DNA of 37,556 bases, from assembly GCA_032718475.1 (NCBI GenBank), contig JAUCBJ010001281.1, positions 1 to 37,556 on the forward strand, in the 5' to 3' direction. The position numbers and the translations under genes are program-made. Within the stretch, counting starts at the first letter, position 1. Every line of letters begins with the position of its first letter. The notes below the pieces were generated by a model, which worked only from the letters and a program-made list of their open reading frames with translations, made no database searches and was not told the DNA's origin. Shown piece after piece: positions 32,301 through 37,556 of this stretch. The DNA is from Nemertoderma westbladi (Eukaryota > Xenacoelomorpha > Nemertodermatida > Nemertodermatidae).

Positions 32301-32674
32301 ACTATAACGGCCAGTATCGCTAAAGACAACGGTAGAGCGAGTGAATTCATTAAGAAACGTGTTTATACTGATAAATCAAGATGTTACGAGTGTGGAGAAT
32401 TCGGACACATTAGTCTGAGGTTGGTTGGTTAATAAACAATCAGACATTATATAATGAATATCTACTTTATTTTACTGAATGTCCCGGATACCTAGATAAC
32501 AAACCCTATGCACCTACAGTATATAATATCGTAGCTGCTTATTTTACCAGGTGTCCTCAGAATAAACTAGGTTATCGGCAAACTCCTAAAAATACGAAAA
32601 AGAAAGGTCGAAAGAATGTGAAGAGGAAGTTAAAAACATCCAATGATGATGAAGATGTGAGTGAAGAAGGAGAG
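24441..32674 (+). CDS. ZCRB1: ZCRB1, U11/U12 snRNP zinc-finger RNA-binding protein (3' partial)
   Basis: Exons 24441-24524, 25306-25334, 32177-32419 and 32551-32674, GT-AG introns, frames joining cleanly. The visible 160 residues begin [11 protein letters not shown], as in vertebrate ZCRB1. They contain an RRM (about 10-88) with RNP2 LYVSNL (12-17) and an RNP1 region [10 protein letters not shown] (49-58), then a CX2CX4HX4C zinc knuckle (Cys107, Cys110, His115, Cys120), then a Lys-rich and acidic tail. ZCRB1 is a subunit of the minor-spliceosome U11/U12 particle and acts in the nucleus. The expected C-terminal block (human DPALDSLSQ) was not found, so the last exon lies beyond the window or in the repeat-filled 3' part. 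Two donors are possible for exon 4: GTTTGT after 32674, or the better consensus GTGAGT after 32656, both phase 0; without splicing the frame stops at 32821. Intron 2 is 6.8 kb and contains the neurochondrin gene and three transposons. Confidence 0.9.
25401..25943. mobile_element. 543-bp TIR element with CCGG ends, in ZCRB1 intron 2
   Basis: The left end CCGGTGTAGCAGACAATTTT then CACC is inverted at the right end, which read on the other strand is CCGGAGTAACAGAGAATTTT then CACT. The arms carry degenerate repeats of TTTTCACCCC/CTAGNG/AATTTTAACC type and two long C runs (19 C at 25472-25490, 23 C at 25564-25586). No coding sequence. Its termini match the element at 18924-19841 (shared CCGGNGTNRCA), so they are one family or related families. 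Confidence 0.7.
26323..28073 (-). mobile_element. 5'-truncated LINE with (TAG)n tail, antisense in ZCRB1 intron 2
   Basis: Coding sequence of a non-LTR reverse transcriptase runs from about 28071 to 26385. The first part (to 27256) has [56 protein letters not shown] and [13 protein letters not shown] (palm Asp). The second part (27376 down) has [19 protein letters not shown] and [13 protein letters not shown] (catalytic FADD), then the thumb motifs CYLGSW and VLLYGSPCW and a tail GHCFRRE. The two parts are in different frames; the shift coincides with a 5-bp tandem duplication (AGCGT twice, 27392-27401 plus strand). A second shift near 26500 precedes a well-kept terminal [12 protein letters not shown] (about 26405-26440). 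The 3' end is a (CTA)13 run on the plus strand at 26323-26361, that is (TAG)n in the element's sense, as expected for LINEs with microsatellite tails. Inactive but young-looking. Confidence 0.88.
28523..30550 (+). CDS. NCDN: Neurochondrin, single exon, nested in ZCRB1 intron 2
   Basis: A 675-residue protein (human neurochondrin is about 730). The N-terminus (about 29-72: [33 protein letters not shown]) follows the human NDSEQFAALLLVTK and [22 protein letters not shown] and [16 protein letters not shown] (about 295-325) match the human block around CVEVRLALEE. The whole chain looks alpha-helical, like the ARM-type repeats of this family. In vertebrates it is a cytoplasmic and dendritic protein that binds glutamate receptors and negatively regulates CaMKII. 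There is no signal peptide and no clear membrane segment. It lies on the same strand as ZCRB1 inside a 6.8-kb intron, about 450 bp beyond the antisense LINE. Human NCDN has several coding exons; this copy has none, so it may be an old retrocopy that became the working gene. CTTTCAG at 28501-28507 could be the acceptor of a 5' UTR intron. The ATG context is weak at -3 (T) but has G at +4. Assignment is by recalled similarity. Confidence 0.85.
   Translation: MEQSRESSEAAIPTVTLNKLLDIYTSASNDSEKFATLLILTEHFAGDTVKLKTEDVRNIYDKVGLCFPLKLLSSYSSDNHGECERNAFVLLGLRVLNIYVECFASQTECRLVVQGLFENLQDILKYHQGGDSNSRQSWNESTTNFRKFVSLIIDLIANIGLHNLKSLKGNIIDSILQICIFGYTNTLHFIVSALKTHGSTIWAQHRTRLNDLIDYLFNNLFPLRPDWPVNHTDYCLVLYDLLSTAPYNFFNRQESWITKSWCNIERLLKSSRGQDRKFIAVYLCSRTLIILPGWDYIKDKGLDISCLFLKLCCNEIKLSFLDGSYCIFRDNPDGLLCLSSVLARGLDHVVLVEYSDNINAQETDMIESVGVSIMEIIQMFLNNISQHYHPSVTTRTITNYQQPAMFLLPMYWYKNDADIFSIETPKFVINLCKFLKVIPEDDLMILMKPFVYEIVEGLRNIILDLNTNSSKYNMADLQAVTKNMRTVMGYLVDCLVRYSSENNASFDEDYVKVCNLVTDVMFRFYNGVILLPDLEVLNRLIDLEMLTSSVLGRRFGILRVAFLAIENASQMVPNLFRLVNLLSPVILDPLNQDPHSRDIIASDWMDYWPITSADWLGCMDILLRILETNRIQLSESRMVSKLTCFLHSKLSTTDTDKEVMGSCAVLIDLHNKLLQ
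30719..30724 (+). promoter_or_regulatory. Candidate polyadenylation signal for neurochondrin
   Basis: AATAAA about 170 bp after the neurochondrin stop, followed within 30 bp by a T-rich stretch. Its use inside another gene's intron would need to be tolerated by ZCRB1 transcription. Confidence 0.5.
30896..31212. mobile_element. 317-bp TIR element of the GCGCGAAG family
   Basis: Left arm CTGTGGGGCGAGCCACGAAG, TGAGCGAAGCC, TTAGCATATGG, and further in GAGTTGTCTG. The right arm contains the same words inverted (CAGACAACTCGTTAATGG, CATATGCTAAAGGC, TTTGCTCACTTCGTG) plus an extra terminal GCTGCGCGAAGACCCCACGA segment. The internal block TAATAACTCGG / GAAACTTGGTA is shared with the 5586 copy. It is the shortest complete member of the family in this window. 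Located in ZCRB1 intron 2. Confidence 0.85.
31493..31690 (+). repeat. Degenerate GGAACTGGAACTGAAACTG repeat
   Basis: Short GGAACTGG / AACTGAAACTGAAA words recur between AT-rich linkers (for example at 31529, 31558, 31591, 31613, 31651). A longer period of about 60-65 bp is suggested by the alternation of TTTTGGGAACTGG and TATTAGAACTGAAAC. In ZCRB1 intron 2. Confidence 0.7.
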
Positions 32675-33076
32675 GTTTGTTTGTATTTTGTACACAGGGG
32701 CGAACTACTAAGTGAAAAGGTAGTAATATGGAGTAGGCATAGTGGTGGTATACTGAAGCGTACCACTGGGGTGAGTGGTTATCTGGGGCTATCAACTGAT
32801 TGCTATATAGGTGGAATTTAGGCACAATAGATCACAGCATCAACTGCGCATTGTTTTGGCCATTTTTGACTGGTATACAGTTTTTTTTTACTGTGGCTGA
32901 GTGTTGTCACCGATTTTAGGGGTTGTTATAAATTCCAACTATCCACCACTAAGAGAGGCAAGGGGGGTGGGTGTTACACTGGGGCGAACCACTAAGGGGG
33001 GAAAAGGGGTGATAATCTTGAGATAAACCCGATTTATTATTTATTATACACTACCACGACGTAATTCACACATTAT
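32675..33076. other. Sequence after ZCRB1 exon 4
   Basis: Contains two similar phrases, GGGGCGAACTACTAAG (about 32698) and GGGGCGAACCACTAAG (about 32981), about 283 bp apart, probably repeat fragments. No further ZCRB1 exon is recognisable here. Confidence 0.45.
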
Positions 33077-33960
33077 TTTGTTACAAATCTTAATGAGATT
33101 GCATGAAATTTGAAACATAGATAGTTTCATCTCCCTCCTCCTTGCTGGGTGTGCCAGAATTTTTATTTTTGCTTTCATTCTTTAGCTACAAGCGTTTAAA
33201 AAATGTCTCCATCGATATTTCACCAGTTACACATACACTGTAGTTATTCTTCAACCTTATAGTGATTTGTTGGTACTGGTGGAAAGCTGACAATGTAAGG
33301 GTTCCAAATATGTAACACAATCTGAATTTAGTTGAAAAATAGCTGAGATATTGGCGTTCGGAAGTTACATGTACTGTATTTGCATCTACGCGAGGCTATA
33401 ATAATAATAATTAATAAATGCACCATATATATTCTCAGACATTTTGTTTATCCCATACGTTGCTTGGTAACAATGCAATACCTCTATACGAGTACGCAGC
33501 TATTCATAAATAAACAAAATGTTCTAGAACATGGTGTATTTTTTACTGTAAATATAATAAAATAGCCTTGCGCCGATGCCTAACCATGCAACTTTCGAAC
33601 GCCCACATCTCAGCTATTTTTCAACTAAATTCAGATTGTATTACATATTTGGAATCCTTACATGGCAAGCTTTCTACCAGTACCAACAAAGTCTACAAAA
33701 TTTTATTTTGCGGATCATATGTTTATTCATGGAAATTCTACGTAAATTTGCTTCACTCAAGCCAAATAAAATGAACAGTAGGGAAGAGTAAGTAGCAAAT
33801 TGGTGATGTTCCAGAACAATAAGATATTTCGACGGAGGCCCTTTTTTCAAACGCTTGTAGCTAAAGGATTGAAAGCGAAAATAAAAATTCCGAGTGATCC
33901 AGTAAGGATGAGGGAGTTGAAACTGTTTTTCATGCAATCTCATTAAGATTTGTAGAACAA
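33077..33960. mobile_element. Large foldback (inverted repeat) element
   Basis: The left arm (33077 to about 33405) and right arm (about 33553-33960) are inverted copies. Shared blocks include AATCTTAATGAGATTGCATG, TTTAGCTACAAGCGTTT, TTGTTGGTACTGGT, CTGAATTTAGTTGAAAAATA and GCTGAGAT. The right arm carries roughly 80-100 bp of extra sequence near 33700-33800. The spacer is about 150 bp and contains the palindrome ATGTTCTAGAACAT (about 33518). No transposase and no obvious target duplication. Its right end lies only about 50 bp from the 19-bp satellite. Confidence 0.82.
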
Positions 33961-34010
33961 TTTCAGGGAGATCCAAATCACTGAATTGTGACAATTCCGG
34001 ACATGGTCTA

Positions 34011-35492
34011 TGTACAGTGTGTGGTACACTGTACAGTGTGTGGTACACTGTACAGTGTGTGGTACACTGTACAGTGTGTGGTACACTGTACAGTGTGTGG
34101 TATACTGTACAGTGTGTGGTACACTGTACAGTGTGTGGTACACTGTACAGTGTGTGGTATACTGTACAGTGTGTTGTACACTGTACAGTGTGTGGTACAC
34201 TGTACAGTGTGTTGTACACTGTACAGTGTGTGGTACACTGTACAGTGTGTGGTACACTGTACAGTGTGTGGTACACTGTACAGTGTATGGTATACTGTAC
34301 AGTGTGTGGTATACTGTACAGTGTGTGGTACACTGTACAGTCACAGTGTGTGGTACACTGTACAGTGTGTGGTACACTGTACAGTGTGTGGTACACTGTA
34401 CAGTGTGTGGTACACTGTACAGTGTGTGGTACACTGTACAGTGTGTGGTACACTGTACAGTGTGTGGTACACTGTACAGTGTGTGGTACACTGTACAGTG
34501 TGTGGTACACTGTACAGTGTGTGGTACACTGTACAGTGTGTGGTACACTGCACAGTGTGTGGTACACTGTACAGTGTGTGGTACACTGTACAGTGTGTGG
34601 TACACTGTACAGTGTGTGGTACACTGTACAGTGTGTGGTATACTGTACAGTGTGTTGTACACTGTACAGTGTGTGGTACACTGTACAGTGTGTGGTACAC
34701 TGTACAGTGTGTGGTACACTGTACAGTGTATGGTATACTGTACAGTGTGTGGTATACTGTACAGTGTGTGGTACACTGTACAGTCACAGTGTGTGGTACA
34801 CTGTACAGTGTGTGGTACACTGTACAGTGTGTGGTACACTGTACAGTGTGTGGTACACTGTACAGTGTGTGGTACACTGTACAGTGTGTGGTACACTGTA
34901 CAGTGTGTGGTACACTGTACAGTGTGTGGTACACTGTACAGTGTGTGGTACACTGCACAGTGTGTGGTACACTGTACAGTGTGTGGTACACTGTACAGTG
35001 TGTGGTACACTGTACAGTGTGTGGTACACTGTACAGTGTGTGGTACACTGTACAGTGTGTGGTATACTGTACAGTGTGTGGTATACTGTACAGTGTGTGG
35101 TATACTGTACAGTGTGTGGTATACTGTACAGTGTGTGGTATACTATACAGTGTGTGGTACACTGTACAGTGTGTGGTATACTGTACAGTGTGTCGTACAC
35201 TGTACAGTGTGTGGTACACTGTACAGTGTGTGGTACACTGTACAGTGTGTGGTACACTGTACAGTGTGTGGTACACTGTACAGTGTGTGGTACACTGTAC
35301 AGTGTGTGCTACACTGTACAGTGTGTGGTACACTGTACAGTGTGTGGTACACTGTACAGTGTGTGGTACACTGTACAGTGTGTGGTACACTGTACAGTGT
35401 GTGGTACACTGTACAGTGTGTGGTACACTGTACAGTGTGTGGTACACTGTACAGTGTGTGGTACACTGTACAGTGTGTGGTACACTGTACAG
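34011..35492. repeat. 19-bp satellite, about 78 copies, with higher-order structure
   Basis: Unit TACACTGTACAGTGTGTGG; its core ACACTGTACAGTGT is a perfect 14-bp palindrome. Variants are rare (TATACTG, GTATGG, CTGCACAG, TGTTGTACAC). Because the unit lacks stops and 19 is not a multiple of three, all reading frames stay open and give the same 19-residue repeat: three plus-strand frames of about 500 codons and long minus-strand ones. None should be called a gene. A block with the ordered variants GTATGG, two TATAC units and an extra TCACAG recurs at 34341 and 34784 (443 bp = 23 units + 6 bp), showing tandem duplication of a larger block; the following CTGCACAG variant (34551, 34956) shows a two-unit length difference between the duplicates. 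Confidence 0.97.
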
Positions 35493-35673
35493 TACATGTA
35501 TATTATTACCAATATGCCATAATGCTATTCACTAAAGACTTGAATTCACTAAATTAGACTAATAATGTTGTGAAATGAATCCTCCATTTAACTAAAAGAT
35601 TTACTCCCATGCAAGTTTCATCTATAATTCGACTAATATCTCCCGGGGTCTCCTGGGAAGGTGGCGTTTATGT

Positions 35674-35830
35674 TAAGGCCAGTTTACACGTGGCAACGTT
35701 TAGAGCAACTACTATCTCGGCAACTAGCAACTTTTTGGAGCAACTTAATTTCATCGCTAAAACTGTTTACACGTGGCAACTTCACCAGCAACATGGCCGG
35801 CAACTTTTAGAGCAACTTGGCTATTTTGAT
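35674..35830 (+). repeat. Diverged tandem pair around GTTTACACGTGGCAAC
   Basis: GGCCAGTTTACACGTGGCAAC-like and ACTGTTTACACGTGGCAAC-like words lie about 85 bp apart (near 35680 and 35764). Each is followed by GAGCAACT / GGCAACT words. The first is preceded by TTAAGGC. It resembles the end of a small DNA transposon, but no second, inverted terminus is visible. Confidence 0.5.
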
Positions 35831-37051
35831 TTTGATAGTGCGTACTGGTTCAGTATCAGTATGCGTACACCACACCCCTCACCAAAATTTATCTACTAGC
35901 TAGTTTTTGATAATTTTTCTTTTTTTGCCTGGTTAGTATTTAGAAAGCATGGGATGGATATAATACGTGTATAAAATGAATAAAAAAACTTTTTAAAAGT
36001 TTTGAAATTTTTCAATTAAATTATCATAATAGCTAGTAAAAGTTATAGTAGCTAATAAATAATAAAAGCAATGATAAAAGTAATTTTCACAAGAAAATGT
36101 TTTTCAAATTTTCAATTTTTATTGTTTCACTAGCTAATAAAAAGTACTAGCTAACACAAATCAAAATGTATAGTCTCTTAGAATGTAAAATTTATGTTCT
36201 GAACTTGTACCGGTATAAGTTTTTAGGTTATTTTCAAAAATTTCAAAATTGGGTGACCAATATCGAATAAGTGCTGTTCTGTTCTGTTACGTTACACTAT
36301 AGAACATAGTTTCTCAATTATTTATTATTTGTAACGTATTTAAGTAGCTAAGTTGTAATTATAATTAAACATGTCAAGTTCTTTGTTAATTGGATAACTT
36401 TATTGGATAAGAACCTTAGTACACATGGAGCTAGTAAAAAGAGTATAACCAACCAGAAAGTAATTTATTGTTTTCTTTTAATTCATCATCATCAGTGGCG
36501 GATTTAGGGGGTGGGGGGGGGGGGGGGGGGGGGCATTGGGCCATAGCATACCCACCCCCCCCCCCCTCCCCCTTGCAGAAAAAAATGAGAGAAAAAAAGG
36601 GGAAAAATGGACAAGAAGGGCCTACGATACGATACGAATATAGTGTGTCTCAAAGTGCATCTGTTCTTTGAGATTTTCTCAAAGTGGTCTAAAAGTCATT
36701 TGTTACATTATGTCAACTTATCAATGTTCTTATGAATTACTCGCAACGCTGCAAGGTACCACTTTGCAACGTTGCGGCCTATAGGACGGAACACTGCAAA
36801 GTAATCCATAAACTGGAAACAACTTCAATTACCGTATTCCAGAATGTATTACAGTATTTCCATTTATATTAATGCGTGCTGGTTTATCCAGTTTGCAGTG
36901 ACAGGACTACAGGACTAGCTACTGTTTGTAATTATTTTTTATTCCAAAATTGCCGTTAGTATTAACAGCGAGTTGTTATTTAGCACTTTACAACTTTAGA
37001 GGACATTACAGCATTATATTGGCCTGTACATGTAGTATTGTATTTGGTGTT
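35831..37051. other. AT-rich spacer with a G-rich possible transposon end
   Basis: AT-rich sequence with repeated CTAGCTA/TAGCTAG words at 35895-36160. AGTGGCGGATTTAGGGGG at about 36494 followed by G21 (36513-36533) and a C-rich run resembles the AGTGGCGGATCCAGG-type end of small DNA transposons seen in many animals; only one end is recognisable. An imperfect palindrome CAACG-TGCAA / TTGCAACGTTG lies near 36744-36775. No gene supported. Confidence 0.45.
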
Positions 37052-37140
37052 ATTGTTTACGTGGTAACCCATGACGGCGTTAAGTAATGTCCACTAAGGG
37101 GACATTACTTAACGCCGCCATTGGATACCACGTAAACAAT
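37052..37140. mobile_element. 89-bp near-perfect hairpin (snap-back MITE or similar)
   Basis: About 41-bp arms with three mismatches and a loop of about six bases. Outer block ATTGTTTACGTGGTA is paired with TACCACGTAAACAAT; inner block CGGCGTTAAGTAATGTCC is paired with GGACATTACTTAACGCCG. No coding content. Size and pairing also fit a hairpin RNA precursor if transcribed, but the arms are more perfectly paired than in a typical microRNA precursor, which favours a foldback transposon. Confidence 0.85.
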
Positions 37141-37413
37141 AGGTGGAAATTTGCCTGACAGCCATATAGGCCTACTGCATTAACTACCGGTAGGCGGGGT
37201 ATAGCTATTAATAACCAGTAGGGCCTAGCAATATTATTATAACATGGCTCCAAACGCCATCATAAATATAAGCTAACTTATTTATAACATGATTTATGTC
37301 ATTTTTACATTTATTTATACAGCAACTAATTTAATTTGTGCAGTTTCTATCACTTATAATGTATATGTACAATCATTTCGTGATGTTAAAATTTTGGAAT
37401 AAAACTAGGCCTA

Positions 37414-37546
37414 CATACTTGTTGCAAAGTACTTTACAGTGTTCTGATCCTCGTGACTTTATTTTCACTCACTCACTAACGTTCGTTCGTGTAACAAAGC
37501 CACTCGGATCATCACACTGTAAAGTGCTACTTTACACACAAGTATG
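37414..37546. mobile_element. 133-bp TA-flanked MITE
   Basis: Inverted arms of roughly 50 bp. The left starts CATACTTGTTGCAAAGTACT and the right, on the other strand, starts CATACTTGTGTGTAAAGTAG. Both then have CTTTACAGTGT and GATCC. TA stands at both ends (37412-37413 and 37547-37548), the target duplication of Tc1/mariner-type elements. The interior of about 30 bp (TCACTCACTCACTAACG) is noncoding. Confidence 0.8.
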
Positions 37547-37556
37547 TAAATAGTTA

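Noticed and set aside
33988-35557. Several open frames of about 500 codons on the plus strand, and 350-codon ones on the minus strand
   Set aside because: They are the same 19-bp satellite read in different frames; no unique protein sequence, no start context, open on both strands.

Overview
The window is eukaryotic nuclear DNA from an animal. It has AT-rich noncoding sequence, GT-AG introns, four well-supported protein-coding genes in a sea of transposon remnants and tandem repeats, and no bacterial-style operons. Protein content (Rab43-like GTPase, ZCRB1, neurochondrin, hexokinase), BEL/Pao and several LINE remnants, and many short palindromes such as TAGGCCTA and TACAGTA fit a marine invertebrate. 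An echinoderm or other invertebrate deuterostome is my best guess, but the sequence alone does not prove it.

Layout. 1-509 is a 29-bp minisatellite. 575-1655 is a decayed LINE reverse transcriptase. 1927-3342 (minus) is an intronless hexokinase with an altered active site. 4285-4945 and 5586-7418 are DNA-transposon-like elements with long terminal inverted repeats; the second carries an 835-bp element (6051-6885) flanked by a 9-bp duplication. 10036-12348 is a three-exon Rab43-like gene whose second intron holds a possible SINE and a 65-bp tandem array. 13343-15050 is a 66-bp minisatellite that is open in several frames. 15415-16665 is a dead BEL/Pao integrase region, 18085-18620 another LINE remnant, and 18725-19841 a TIR element whose interior is a 68-bp tandem array.

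20056-20781 encodes an unrecognised 241-residue, probably nuclear, protein. 22480-23260 is a third LINE remnant. 24441-32674 is ZCRB1 (U11/U12 spliceosome protein), four exons visible and the 3' end not found. Its 6.8-kb second intron contains a TIR element, an antisense LINE with a (TAG)n tail, an intact intronless neurochondrin gene on the same strand (28523-30550), and another small TIR element. 33077-33960 is a large foldback element, directly followed by 1.5 kb of a 19-bp satellite (34011-35492). The right edge holds a near-perfect 89-bp hairpin and a small TA-flanked MITE.

The host genes do not form a pathway: glycolytic sugar phosphorylation (hexokinase), membrane traffic (Rab43-like), minor-spliceosome splicing (ZCRB1) and a neuronal ARM-type scaffold (neurochondrin) sit side by side. 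The most unusual content is the repeat biology: at least four TIR families that I do not recognise, two of them with clear target-site duplications, and satellites whose sequence keeps several reading frames open without any sign of being genes.
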